A DNA stretch of 64,000 nt from Candidatus Bathyarchaeota archaeon (lineage in GTDB: Archaea; Thermoproteota; Bathyarchaeia; Bathyarchaeales; SOJC01): assembly GCA_026014805.1 (NCBI GenBank), contig JAOZHR010000022.1, positions 22,299 through 86,298 on the forward strand, in the 5' to 3' direction. Under the pieces are notes generated by a model, which was not told where the DNA came from, did not search any database, and worked only from the letters and a program-made list of their open reading frames with translations. Positions 16,755 through 25,647 of the stretch are shown here, one piece after another. Made by a program: the position numbers and the translations under genes. Every line of letters begins with the position of its first letter. The first letter of the stretch is position 1.

Positions 16755-18299
16755 TTATTCCCATTCTATCGTTGCAGGTGGCTTGTGAGTAATATCGTAG
16801 ACCACTCGGGTCACATCAGGTATCTCATTAGTTATTCTCGAAGAAATCTTTTCAAGAACTTCGTAGGGAATCTCTGCAAAACTAGCAGTCATAGCTTCTC
16901 TGCTTTCAACAATCCGCACTGCAACCATGTAGCCATACGCTCTAGAATCTCCCTTAACCCCCGTGCTTTTGGTATCTGTCAACACCGCAAAATACTGCCA
17001 CAATTCATCCTTAAAACCAGTACCTTCAATCTCATCAGTGACAATCCTGTCTGCCTTTTTCACAATATCCAACTTGTCCTCTGTAACCTCGCCTATTATT
17101 CTCACAGCTAGACCGGGTCCTGGAAAAGGCTGTCTCTTGACAATTCTATTGGGTAACCCTAACCTTTCGGCAACTTTCCGAACCTCATCTTTATACAGGT
17201 CTCTTAATGGCTCAACAACAGCTTTGAACTCCATTTTCGCGGGCAACCCAGCAACATTGTGATGCGTCTTTATCTTGTCCGAAAACTTCCCAAATCCTGA
17301 TTCGATTCTGTCTGGGTAAATTGTTCCTTGTACAAGATATTCTGCGCCAACTTTTCTTGCCTCTTCTTCGAAAACGCGAACAAACTCTTCACCGATAACC
17401 TTTCGTTTCTGCTCCGGGTCGGTTACACCTCGAAGTTTCTGTAAAAATCTTTGTCTAGCATCGACGGCTATGAAGTTAATGTCAAATTTTCGGAATGTGT
17501 TCTCGACAAATTCTGGCTCGCTTTTCCGCATGAAACCGTGATCTACAAATACAGCTGTGAGGTTTTTTCCTATTGCCTTTGCGGCTAGGGCTGTCACTGT
17601 GCTAGAATCTATGCCACCACTCAACGCTACTATTACTCTATCAGCACCTAACAATTCTTTTGTATCGTCTATTGCTTTTTCCACGAAATCTTCCATGGTC
17701 CAGTTTGGCTCGCATTGACACACTTCAAAAAGAAAGTTTTTCAGCATTTTGTCTCCATTTTCTGTGTGAACTACCTCTGGGTGCCACTGCAACCCGTAAA
17801 CAATACCTTTTTTGTGGCGGAAGGCAGCGACCGGACAGTTTTCGGTGTGAGCTAATGCTTCATATTCATTTGTGAGACTATAGACGATGTCACTGTGGCT
17901 CATCCATACTTTCTCTTTGCTATTTAACCCTTTTAATACACCAACGGGCTTATCTATTGTCGCGCAGGCGATGCCGAATTCTCTTTTCTCTGCGGGCTTG
18001 ACCAGTCCTCCCATGATGTGAACTATTAATTGATGCCCATAACATAACCCCAAGACAGGGAGGCTCAAATTGAGGATGCCATGGTTAACTTTTGGGGCGT
18101 TCGGTTCAAAAACGCTTTGCGGGCCTCCCGATAAAATAAGACCTTTAACGTTAACCTTCTTTTGCCAACTTTCTATTTCAGTTGGTGAGATATCGTGGGA
18201 AACTATTTTTGAGTAGACATTGTTTTCTCTTATTCGCCTTGCTATTAGGTGGCAGTATTGTCCGCCAAAATCTAAGACTAGAACTGTGTCTATTTTCAT
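16755..18299 (-). CDS. guaA: GMP synthase (glutamine-hydrolysing), one-chain form
   Basis: A 514-residue fusion of glutamine amidotransferase and ATP pyrophosphatase that converts XMP to GMP. The amidotransferase has the nucleophile elbow LCYGHQ and the HPE of the triad (GLQWHPEVVHTENG). The synthetase P loop is ALSGGIDSST, and the C-terminal dimer domain ends in the conserved KPPATIEWE. Many archaea have split GuaA subunits; here both halves are in one chain as in bacteria. The gene stands alone, with a GC-rich spacer (CGCGCGCG) just downstream. Confidence 0.97.
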   Translation of the reverse strand: MKIDTVLVLDFGGQYCHLIARRIRENNVYSKIVSHDISPTEIESWQKKVNVKGLILSGGPQSVFEPNAPKVNHGILNLSLPVLGLCYGHQLIVHIMGGLVKPAEKREFGIACATIDKPVGVLKGLNSKEKVWMSHSDIVYSLTNEYEALAHTENCPVAAFRHKKGIVYGLQWHPEVVHTENGDKMLKNFLFEVCQCEPNWTMEDFVEKAIDDTKELLGADRVIVALSGGIDSSTVTALAAKAIGKNLTAVFVDHGFMRKSEPEFVENTFRKFDINFIAVDARQRFLQKLRGVTDPEQKRKVIGEEFVRVFEEEARKVGAEYLVQGTIYPDRIESGFGKFSDKIKTHHNVAGLPAKMEFKAVVEPLRDLYKDEVRKVAERLGLPNRIVKRQPFPGPGLAVRIIGEVTEDKLDIVKKADRIVTDEIEGTGFKDELWQYFAVLTDTKSTGVKGDSRAYGYMVAVRIVESREAMTASFAEIPYEVLEKISSRITNEIPDVTRVVYDITHKPPATIEWE

Positions 18300-18606
18300 G
18301 TCGATTCCTATCTTGTGAGTAGTGAGAACGCCTTTGTTACTTTACTGTTGCGGTTTAGGCGAAAAGGTCTTCTTTAATCTCTTATTGCTGTAACTTCTAC
18401 CGTTTCTATGGGCAGTGATTTTGGATGTGCCCTTGTCGCGGATGTTGCATGCTGTGGCAGCTAGGCATTGAAGATTTGAAGATATTCCGTTTTGACCAGA
18501 ACAAACTTCGATGTTGCCGCCATGCGCTCAATGTTTGGCGATCTAGCGATACGTATTTAAGGTTATCATACCGATATGCACGGATGAACATAATGGTGAT
18601 TTGAAG
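18300..18606. other. divergent intergenic region between guaA and wtpA
   Basis: Three hundred bases without a supportable gene. Near the right end TACGTATTTAAGG (about 18550-18562) is a plausible TATA element for wtpA, 45-50 bases before its start. Nothing else recognisable was seen. Confidence 0.4.
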
Positions 18607-19665
18607 ATGATTAAACTTTCTAGAAGTGGACTAACTAGAATACAAACAAGTGTACTCATTTCCATTCTTGCCATTACGACAGTAGGAGGGCTTCTCTACT
18701 ACTCTGACAGATCACAGAAGATTGGATTGAAAGTTTTTTGTGCAGGTAGTTTGGCGCTTCCTTTTGAAGATATTAGAGTTGAATTCGAGGCAAACCATAC
18801 GAACGTTGAAGTGCAATTAGAACCTAGTGGCAGTATCATCTGTGTGCAAAAGATCACAGAACTTGATGAAGAGTGTGATGTGCTTGCATCTGCAGATTAC
18901 ACTCTGATACCAAATATGATGATGACTTCGGACTCAAACCACACAAGTTGGTACATAATATTCGCTGTTAATAGGATGACTATAGTGTATACTGACCAAA
19001 GTAGATATGCTGACGAGATAAACTCAACTAACTGGTACAACATTCTTCGAAGAAACGATGTGAAATGGGGGTTTTCCAACCCCAATATGGACCCGTGTGG
19101 GTATAGATCGCTCATGGTCATACAGCTTGCAGAACTCGAATATGACGATGATCTGATTTTTGAGGATCTAATCGAGGCTAACTCGGATATTACAGTATCT
19201 GAAGCCGACGGGATATATACTATAGACACTAATATGTCAGATTTGAATCCCAACACCGCGAAGTTGATGATTAGAGAGAAGTCCATTGACCTGATTTCTT
19301 TTGTGCAGGAGGGCGGATTGGACTACGCTTTTGAGTACTCGAGTGTCGCGAGGCAGCATGGACTCAAATTTCTGGTATTGCCTGAATCCATTGATTTGAG
19401 CTCTGATTATCATAAGGGCATCTACAAGACCGTGAGGGTTCGGAAAACCACAAAAACTAGTACTGGAAAGCCAATTGTTTATGGGTTAACAATACCTAAT
19501 AGTTCCCCCCATCCAACGCTTGCTGCAGAATTCGTCAAATATATCCTCAATGAATTCGGTCAAAGTGTCCTACACAATAACGCGCAACCACCTGTTGTGC
19601 CAGCGGTAACAAATGACATAGACAAAGTTCCTGAAAGCCTTAGACCATACATAGTGGGGCAATGA
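18607..19665 (+). CDS. wtpA: tungstate/molybdate ABC transporter substrate-binding protein
   Basis: A 352-residue extracytoplasmic oxyanion-binding protein. An N-terminal hydrophobic anchor (VLISILAITTVGGLLYY) is followed by LKVFCAGSLALPFEDI, the WtpA/ModA binding-site start, and later GFSNPNMDPCGYRS, typical of the WtpA branch. It delivers tungstate or molybdate to WtpBC. I choose ATG 18607, 7 bases after GGTGAT; an in-frame TTG at 18601 is too close. wtpB starts 4 bases after its stop. Confidence 0.93.
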   Translation: MIKLSRSGLTRIQTSVLISILAITTVGGLLYYSDRSQKIGLKVFCAGSLALPFEDIRVEFEANHTNVEVQLEPSGSIICVQKITELDEECDVLASADYTLIPNMMMTSDSNHTSWYIIFAVNRMTIVYTDQSRYADEINSTNWYNILRRNDVKWGFSNPNMDPCGYRSLMVIQLAELEYDDDLIFEDLIEANSDITVSEADGIYTIDTNMSDLNPNTAKLMIREKSIDLISFVQEGGLDYAFEYSSVARQHGLKFLVLPESIDLSSDYHKGIYKTVRVRKTTKTSTGKPIVYGLTIPNSSPHPTLAAEFVKYILNEFGQSVLHNNAQPPVVPAVTNDIDKVPESLRPYIVGQ

Positions 19666-19669
19666 GATT

Positions 19670-20476
19670 ATGTCCATTAAAGTCTTCAAACGTCAACCTC
19701 TTTCTCTGATTTTTTTGCTTATAGGCTCTCTTATCATACTCTTCATAATTCTCACACTCTTCAACATGATTTTCCAGCAAATCGTACTCGAGCCAGGGAG
19801 TCTTCTTGAAGCAGCTAGTGACCCTGCAGTGATAAAATCGATTCTATTGACTTTATACGCTTCTTTTCTCGCAACCTTGGTCGCAGTAGCTCTTGGAACA
19901 CCTCTGGCATATGTTCTTGCAAGGCATGATTTTTTTGGAAAAAGCGTGGTGGAATCCATCATTGATGTGCCAGTGATAATACCGCACAGCGTTGCAGGGA
20001 TAGCTCTATATGCCCTGTTTATGCGTAGAAGCGCCATGGGAGGCGCCTTTTCGAATCTTGGTATCATCTTCGAAGATTCTCTGTGGGGTATTGTAGTCGC
20101 GATGCTTTTCGTGAACACTCCATTCTATGTAAATGCTGCGAAAGAGGGTTTTCAGAGCATCAATCCACATCTTGAACGCGTGGCCAGAACCTTAGGTGCC
20201 AGCCAGCAGAAAGCCTTCTACTGGATAACGTTGCCCTTGGCTATCCGCCACCTTTTTTCTGGAGCCGTAATGGCATGGGCTAGAGGTATAAGTGAGTTTG
20301 GCGCAGTAATAATTATAGCATTTTATCCCATGGTTGCTCCGATTTTAATATATTACGAATTTACCACTGGTGGCCTAGCTAAGTCTCAGCCCATAGCAGT
20401 CCTCCTAATACTTGTTTGCTTTGCAATTTTCATTGTTCTGCGCACATCTGCGAAGTACTGGGAGAGACGAAAATGA
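19670..20476 (+). CDS. wtpB: tungstate/molybdate ABC transporter permease
   Basis: A 268-residue ModB/CysW-type inner-membrane permease with six predicted helices. It has the EAA loop that contacts the ATPase (ERVARTLGASQQKAFYWITLPLAIRH, positions about 166-191) and the PHSVAGIALY and GISEFGAVIIIAFYP blocks characteristic of molybdate/tungstate permeases. Its stop overlaps the wtpC start as ATGA, indicating translational coupling. Confidence 0.94.
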   Translation: MSIKVFKRQPLSLIFLLIGSLIILFIILTLFNMIFQQIVLEPGSLLEAASDPAVIKSILLTLYASFLATLVAVALGTPLAYVLARHDFFGKSVVESIIDVPVIIPHSVAGIALYALFMRRSAMGGAFSNLGIIFEDSLWGIVVAMLFVNTPFYVNAAKEGFQSINPHLERVARTLGASQQKAFYWITLPLAIRHLFSGAVMAWARGISEFGAVIIIAFYPMVAPILIYYEFTTGGLAKSQPIAVLLILVCFAIFIVLRTSAKYWERRK

Positions 20477-21522
20477 TCACCTTTGAAAAAGTCAGTCACG
20501 AATGGGGCGATTTTTCCCTCAAAAACGTGACTTTTAACATAAACAGGGGGGAATACTTCGTTATCCTCGGGCCTACAGCTGCTGGTAAAACCTTAATCCT
20601 TGAAACTATTGCTGGATTCTACATTCCACGTGAGGGGAACATCTTCCTAGATGGAAGGGACACTGCAAGCATCCCACCAGAGAAGCGCAACATCGGCTTT
20701 GTCTATCAAGACTATTCCTTATTTCCTCATATGTCGGTAGAAGAAAACATTGCTTTCGGTCTGAAAATGCGGAAGCTTCCTAAGAGAGATGTTGAATCTA
20801 AAGTCCAGAGTATAATGGATTCCATGCACATTTCTTACATTAAAGGTAGGGTTCCTTCAACTCTTTCTGGTGGGGAACGACAGCGGGTGGCTTTAGCCCG
20901 TGCCCTCGTGATAAACCCTGATATTCTTCTCCTTGATGAGCCATTAAGCGCTTTGGATTCAAGAACTCAGGAATCACTGAGGGAAGAATTAAGGAGAATC
21001 CATAAAGTACAAGGTACAACGACGATTCACGTCACTCATAATCAAGATGAAGCTTTGGCGTTGGCCGACAGAATAGGCGTAATAATGAATGGTGAAATAG
21101 TCCAAGTTGATACGCCTTACAAGATTTTCAACGAGCCTGTGAGTGAGGAGATGGCGGTTTTTGTTGGGGTGGAAAACATTGTTAGAGGAAGGGTAGTGTC
21201 GAGTGAAGAAGGTGTGGCTCTAGTGCAAGTCGGGAGCAATCACATAAGTGCGCTTTCTAATATTGGAGCCGGGGAAGTAAACGTTTTCATTAGACCCGAA
21301 AATGTAGTCTTATCTAGAGATAAGTTAGAGAGTAGCGCACGAAATAGTGTTATTGGGAAGATTACTGACATAATTCAGTTTGGGGCGATACTTAGAATAT
21401 ATATGGATAATGGTCTTTCGGCTTTAGTGACGAAGCAAGCAATAGAAGAGCTTGAATTGAATGTTGGGGAAAAAGTTTATGCTTCATTCAAGGCTACAGG
21501 TGTGCATCTGATTAAACGATGA
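20473..21522 (+). CDS. wtpC: tungstate/molybdate ABC transporter ATP-binding protein
   Basis: A 349-residue ABC ATPase. Walker A is GPTAAGKT (Ala in place of the more usual Ser/Gly), the signature is LSGGERQRVALARAL, Walker B is ILLLDEPLSALD, and the switch His follows in HVTHNQDEA. The C-terminal 110 residues form a TOBE-type oxyanion-sensing domain. The open frame begins 19 codons earlier inside wtpB, but ATG 20473 with the ATGA overlap is the natural start. Such transporters serve tungsten or molybdenum enzymes. None is encoded in this window. Confidence 0.94.
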   Translation: MITFEKVSHEWGDFSLKNVTFNINRGEYFVILGPTAAGKTLILETIAGFYIPREGNIFLDGRDTASIPPEKRNIGFVYQDYSLFPHMSVEENIAFGLKMRKLPKRDVESKVQSIMDSMHISYIKGRVPSTLSGGERQRVALARALVINPDILLLDEPLSALDSRTQESLREELRRIHKVQGTTTIHVTHNQDEALALADRIGVIMNGEIVQVDTPYKIFNEPVSEEMAVFVGVENIVRGRVVSSEEGVALVQVGSNHISALSNIGAGEVNVFIRPENVVLSRDKLESSARNSVIGKITDIIQFGAILRIYMDNGLSALVTKQAIEELELNVGEKVYASFKATGVHLIKR

Positions 21523-21945
21523 AACTATTTGGGCGTGTGTGTGCAAATAATTTACAGGTCATTCTATCGAAAGGCAAGCACTTTCCTACACACGACGTTC
21601 GTTTTACGCCAAAAACGCCCAAATCCATCTGAAACCAAGAAGTTGGAGAGTTTATAGAGACGAGACGGTCCCTAAAGACTCGTCCACATATATCTGAAAC
21701 CTGGTGGAGCAATTTTCCGTTGGGCTAACGCCTACAAACCATGTCTAACCGAATATCAGGTCTCCGCAGCTAATACCTTCTGAAATGTTCAAGTTCATTA
21801 GTTGTCTCACTTGTATCTGAAATTCTCGAAATTCCCTTTAAAGATACATTATTCCACGCTAAATTTCGTTGAGGAACTGCTGCTTCTGCCTCAGTTCATA
21901 GGCTATGTCTTACCAGGTAATTAAGGCGGCTTCATTGCTTGTTGG

Positions 21946-22045
21946 AAAAGGGAGGGACATATGGAAAAACCATTTTCAATAGGGAGAAAGGAGAAGGCTT
22001 TGAGAAGAAAATTCTCTTCTTTTATCCATATGTATCCCTTTTTTC
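21946..22045. repeat. nested inverted repeat in a gene-poor region, followed by a T run
   Basis: Within the gene-poor 21523-22957 stretch, ACATATGGA (21957-21965) is perfectly complementary to TCCATATGT (22025-22033). The match extends through purine-rich AAAAGGG on the left and CCCTTTT on the right with a short bulge. Inside the loop AGAAGA pairs with TCTTCT. The right arm runs into six T residues. It could be a small folded RNA with a terminator or a miniature mobile element. No coding function seen. Confidence 0.4.
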
Positions 22046-22204
22046 AAGCTCAACCGTCGTAAGACTTACGATAGCATACAACTATAAAAAGCTTACGATA
22101 TAAACAAACTAACAAACGATAATTTCTAATTTAAACATTATAAGTTGAAAGATAGAGAATAAACGATTGTGTGTCGATATGTTTTAAAGTTCTACAAGTA
22201 GGTA

Positions 22205-22219
22205 AAAACATTTATTAAG
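22205..22219 (+). promoter_or_regulatory. TATA box upstream of the 56-aa ORF
   Basis: AAACATTTATTAAG is a fair archaeal TATA sequence about 40-50 bases before the ATG at 22258. Confidence 0.4.
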
Positions 22220-22257
22220 TCTTAATATACGAGTTACACTAAGCTTGGTGGGCAAAA

Positions 22258-22428
22258 ATGAAAAGCACCTTAAAAGCAAACAATAAACCGTTTTCTTCCC
22301 TACATGAGAAAGTAAAAAGTGACTACTTGCGCCGGGCATCAAAAAACCACGCATTGTGGAGCGATTTGCCTTTGGAAGTAAGAATGAAACAAGCAATGAG
22401 ACCAATGTACCTAACTAGATATGAATAA
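22258..22428 (+). CDS. small basic protein, 56 aa, unknown
   Basis: I do not recognise this short reading frame. It has a proper TATA box, GGTGGG five bases before the ATG, and a composition typical of a small soluble basic protein: MKSTLKANNKPFSSLHEKV, then DYLRRASKNHALWSDLPLEVR and a Met/Arg-rich tail. No metal site or membrane segment is visible. The surrounding 1.4 kb holds no other credible gene. It may be real or a relic. Confidence 0.4.
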   Translation: MKSTLKANNKPFSSLHEKVKSDYLRRASKNHALWSDLPLEVRMKQAMRPMYLTRYE

Positions 22429-22957
22429 CAGCGCGCATTCCATATATCCACCCTCTTGTTTTTATAACGTGTCTTTTGATATTTCTACATTTGTTTGACG
22501 CAGTAGAGAGGTTATCCTATTAGATTTCCTAATGAGTCGAGGATTCTTTGTTGGTATGGAGACTTATGGAAGAAGCTCTGATTTGGCGGAAGCTAGTTAA
22601 CGTTGTGCTGAATGTGATGTTTTGACATTGTGTATCCTTATTGATGTGCTCCGCTCTGCTTTTTATAGGTCCATGATACCCCGAGTTGCGCATAGCCTGA
22701 TGAGCATACCTGTTCGTTGCGCGTGCCAACAAAAGCTCCGTGCTTTAGAAGATTGATTGTGCTGCGAAACAAACCTGAAGATGTTCTTCTCGCCTTATTA
22801 GCCAGCTTTTGCAAACGATACACAACAGTCATGCTTTATATTCACAATACGAATACTTGGGCATTCGCTGGGATATTGTTTATTGATGCATTAGATTTAT
22901 CTATCTTCATGCCATTAGTATTTCTCGAAGACAATTGCGGGGAGAAAACTGAGCCCA
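22429..22957. other. non-coding stretch
   Basis: Both strands carry short frames of 60-90 codons that overlap one another on opposite strands and lack ribosome sites, so none is supported. The sequence could be eroded coding DNA, but I cannot name a source. Confidence 0.3.
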
Positions 22958-23494
22958 ATGGTGAAAAAATCTCCTTCAAAAGATGAAGCCTTAGAAGCTT
23001 TAGACTTCATAATCAATGTTCTCAGAGAACACGAGAAAGATCTTGACCGTTTGATAGGTGAACTGGGCAACATAACATCGTCAGTGGGTAAGACAGGCGA
23101 GATGGCTGAAAAGATTGAAAAAGTTGAAGAACGTCTCTCCACTCTTCAAACTGAGATTACTGGTTTGATAGGTATTCTTTCTTCTCCCCGTAAGCAACCA
23201 GCAGCACTACCAACTGCACTATCTACGGCATCAGCTGCTCCAAGGGGACCACCAGTAATAGTTCGATGTAAACAGTGGAATGACTTCAAAACATTAGCAA
23301 AAGGCGCAGACACTGTGTCTTTTCTGTTCAGAGAGACCGAGAAGAGCTTTCAAGCAGACGCTTTAAAAGATGGGCGAGTACTGACTTTTAGCGGTGATTT
23401 GCCAAAAGATGCGAGGTTACTGAAGTTGTGGTTGGCTAGCGAGTTAGAAGTAGGAGAAGAGAAGATTTTCGAAGGCATACTCGCAATAGGATAA
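22958..23494 (+). CDS. hypothetical protein with N-terminal coiled coil, 178 aa
   Basis: I do not recognise the family. Residues 1-75 are highly charged and heptad-like (ALEALDFIINVLREHEKDLDRLIGELGNI ... KIEKVEERLSTLQTEI), suggesting a coiled coil. An Ala/Pro linker (KQPAALPTALSTASAAPRGPP) follows. A compact C-terminal domain (about 105-178) begins VIVRCKQWNDFKTLAKGADTVSF. No membrane segments. It converges on the RdhA-like gene. The domain plan, coiled coil plus linker plus small globular domain, is that of a scaffold or adaptor, but this is a guess. Confidence 0.75.
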   Translation: MVKKSPSKDEALEALDFIINVLREHEKDLDRLIGELGNITSSVGKTGEMAEKIEKVEERLSTLQTEITGLIGILSSPRKQPAALPTALSTASAAPRGPPVIVRCKQWNDFKTLAKGADTVSFLFRETEKSFQADALKDGRVLTFSGDLPKDARLLKLWLASELEVGEEKIFEGILAIG

Positions 23495-23530
23495 ATTTGT
23501 AATTGGAAATCAGGTTGCAATATACGCGTA

Positions 23531-24628
23531 TTAATATTCTTTTAATTGCCAAAATTCTTCTGGAGAGACGTTGACTTTTCCTGCTGATGCGACATTGTAT
23601 GGGCAAACTTTTATGCATGTTGAGCAGTCTGTGCCATTTTTGTACCAGAAAAGATAACACTGTTCAACGTTGACGTACCATTTCAACGCTCCAGGATTAT
23701 TAGATTGGCATGCTGTTTCGAAGCTTGGTTCATCATCCATTGAAATCGCACCTGTCTCGCAATACTTAGCGCATAACTTACATTTTTTGCAGAACTCTTT
23801 TACTCCAAACTCTATAGATTTATCCGCTTCCAGCGGAAAATCTGTTATAACCTTGCAGAGCCTAACCCTTGGGCCATATTGAGGCGTTATCAATAATCCA
23901 TTACGACCCAGTTCTCCAAGTCCAGCGTCAATTGCAAGTGGAACGCTTAAAGCAGTATCGTTTCCACATTGAATTGCTTTGTATCCGAGATTTCGGATGA
24001 ACTCGCCCATGCATGCAGCTATGAAAGACATTTTCGAATATCCCACCCCTGTGGCAGCCGCCGCGGAAACAGCTGGAGAGGTTGCAATCCCATCTGCGTC
24101 CATTTCAACTGCCATAACGATAACGTTTTCGAATTTCTTAGGGATGTCAACGTCAGCGTAAACCCAATTTCTGTTGAGATTGCAGATTCCAACGAGCGAA
24201 GCGCCGAAAAGCTTTGCTGCCCGCTTGATGTAGATGTTCATCTTATGTAGGTCATTGATCTCGCGTTTAGTTTTTGCCCAGTCAATTCCAATAGTATCTA
24301 CAGGTGTTTTGTGTGTTCTAATCCTGGTCCATGAGAATCCATCTTTGAAAGCGTCATGTACTATCCAAGAGGCATAGGCCAAGGCAAAGTCTACTTGCGA
24401 ATATCCCGATTTTCCTTGAGTAATTATGTCAAGAACTTTTTCATTGTAGTTTTTCTTGTAGCCTTTCCACGACGAGTCCCATTTGACTCTTTCAAAAATG
24501 ATGTTTTTCTGGGTGAAACGCCGAAGTTTAGAGCGGTCAACAATGTAGGGTGGCTCTTTGACTACCTTTACCGAGATTTTCGGGACCTTACTCTTCTGGT
24601 TCGGAACGTTTATGTCGCGCAAAGTCAT
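23531..24628 (-). CDS. reductive dehalogenase-like iron-sulfur protein (cytosolic)
   Basis: A 365-residue protein of the RdhA family, which includes respiratory dehalogenases and relates to epoxyqueuosine reductase. The C-terminal third binds two 4Fe-4S clusters: CKKCKLCAKYCETGAI, then CYLFWYKNGTDCSTCIKVCPYN. The middle has the corrinoid-fold landmarks GVGYSKMSFIAACMGEFIRNLGYKA and LGELGRNGLLITPQYGPRVRLCKV. There is no Tat signal and no rdhB-like membrane anchor gene nearby, so it is a soluble, non-respiratory type. Actual substrate unknown; dehalogenation is a family inference. Confidence 0.85.
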   Translation of the reverse strand: MTLRDINVPNQKSKVPKISVKVVKEPPYIVDRSKLRRFTQKNIIFERVKWDSSWKGYKKNYNEKVLDIITQGKSGYSQVDFALAYASWIVHDAFKDGFSWTRIRTHKTPVDTIGIDWAKTKREINDLHKMNIYIKRAAKLFGASLVGICNLNRNWVYADVDIPKKFENVIVMAVEMDADGIATSPAVSAAAATGVGYSKMSFIAACMGEFIRNLGYKAIQCGNDTALSVPLAIDAGLGELGRNGLLITPQYGPRVRLCKVITDFPLEADKSIEFGVKEFCKKCKLCAKYCETGAISMDDEPSFETACQSNNPGALKWYVNVEQCYLFWYKNGTDCSTCIKVCPYNVASAGKVNVSPEEFWQLKEY

Positions 24629-24731
24629 AGCATGGCCCTCAAAGATAAGAGGTATTTATCATATTAAATCCATTGTTGTAGAAATCAAACGCGTATTTGA
24701 TGTGCCCGTTGTTGAGGTCGCAACCATTTGG

Positions 24732-25523
24732 TTATTGCTGCTTCCTCGCTTTGTATACATCCCAACTATTCGCTATGTTTTGCATAAGCTCTGGCTGGAT
24801 GTTGTAGAAGTCGTTTATTTTTCCTTGTGGAAAGAATATTCTGATTAGAAAGCTCTTTTCAAGTCTGTTTAGTTTCAACATGCTCAGTTCTGGCTTCTTT
24901 GGAAGGATGTCCTTGTATTTGTTGTAAAAACTTTCAAGGACAGGGAGAATGCATTCCTCAATTAGCTCTTTATTCGTTACATTTTCTGAATGGGGAAAGC
25001 CTACTTCGAAGGAGTAGTCGATTACGTTTCTTCCGGTAGAATAATTAAGGATGGTGCTGTCCAAGACTTTCCTATTTGGTATCTCCATGATGTTATATGT
25101 AGGTGTGTATACTTTCGTGTAGTTGATGGTTATCTCTCGCACCTCCCCTTCAACATCTCCTATTTTCACGTAATCCCGAATCATAAATGGCCTCGATATC
25201 ATGATGTAAAGGCCAGCCAAAAAGTTTCCCACAGTCTGTGTGGAGGCAAACCCAATAGCTGCTCCAGTCAAAGCGGAAACTCCAACAAACCAGTCAGTAG
25301 GCAAGCCGAAAAAAGATAAAAAGGCAACCATGCCAGCTGCAGCAATAATAATTCTAGCGATTAACTTGAAAATGTTTTCAACATGAGGCGGTAACCTTAA
25401 ACGCTGTGAGTATCTGGCGATTGCCCTACGTATCAACTTGTCGGCAACAAGCATTGCAACTAAGATAATCAAACCTTTTGCAATAAGCAGAAGATTCTCC
25501 ATCGTTAAAAAATCTTCAAACAT
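24732..25523 (-). CDS. mscS: MscS-family small-conductance mechanosensitive channel
   Basis: A 263-residue membrane protein that opens under osmotic downshock. Three N-terminal helices end in the pore helix region (LTGAAIGFASTQTVGNFLAGLYIMISRPFMIRDYVKIGDVEGEVREI), and the cytosolic beta and alpha-beta domains follow (YNIMEIPNRKVLDSTILNYS). The length matches simple MscS. It is divergent from the inositol-phosphate synthase gene. Confidence 0.93.
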   Translation of the reverse strand: MFEDFLTMENLLLIAKGLIILVAMLVADKLIRRAIARYSQRLRLPPHVENIFKLIARIIIAAAGMVAFLSFFGLPTDWFVGVSALTGAAIGFASTQTVGNFLAGLYIMISRPFMIRDYVKIGDVEGEVREITINYTKVYTPTYNIMEIPNRKVLDSTILNYSTGRNVIDYSFEVGFPHSENVTNKELIEECILPVLESFYNKYKDILPKKPELSMLKLNRLEKSFLIRIFFPQGKINDFYNIQPELMQNIANSWDVYKARKQQ

Positions 25524-25562
25524 ACGAAATTTCTCCTCTTAGGAAGGATTTACCATTTTACA

Positions 25563-25574
25563 AAAATATTTATA
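25563..25574 (-). promoter_or_regulatory. TATA box for mscS
   Basis: On the minus strand the sequence reads CATATAAATATT, about 45 bases before the mscS ATG. Confidence 0.45.
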
Positions 25575-25603
25575 TGTTTCTATTGGTTACGGCGTTTCGC
25601 ATC

Positions 25604-25616
25604 AATTTATATATAC
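25604..25616 (+). promoter_or_regulatory. TATA box for inositol-phosphate synthase 1
   Basis: AATTTATATATAC lies about 40 bases upstream of the ATG at 25648. The leader carries GAGAGGAGA as ribosome site. Confidence 0.55.
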
Positions 25617-25647
25617 AATCATTCATCTTTTCGAGAGAGGAGAACCA

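Noticed and set aside
21961..22062. 33-codon frame with GGGAGGG before the ATG
   Set aside because: It lies entirely inside the inverted repeat, whose arm creates the purine run that looks like an SD.
22717..22986. 89-codon plus-strand frame before the coiled-coil protein
   Set aside because: No ribosome site, overlaps the next gene, and an opposing minus-strand frame is as long; no recognisable motif.
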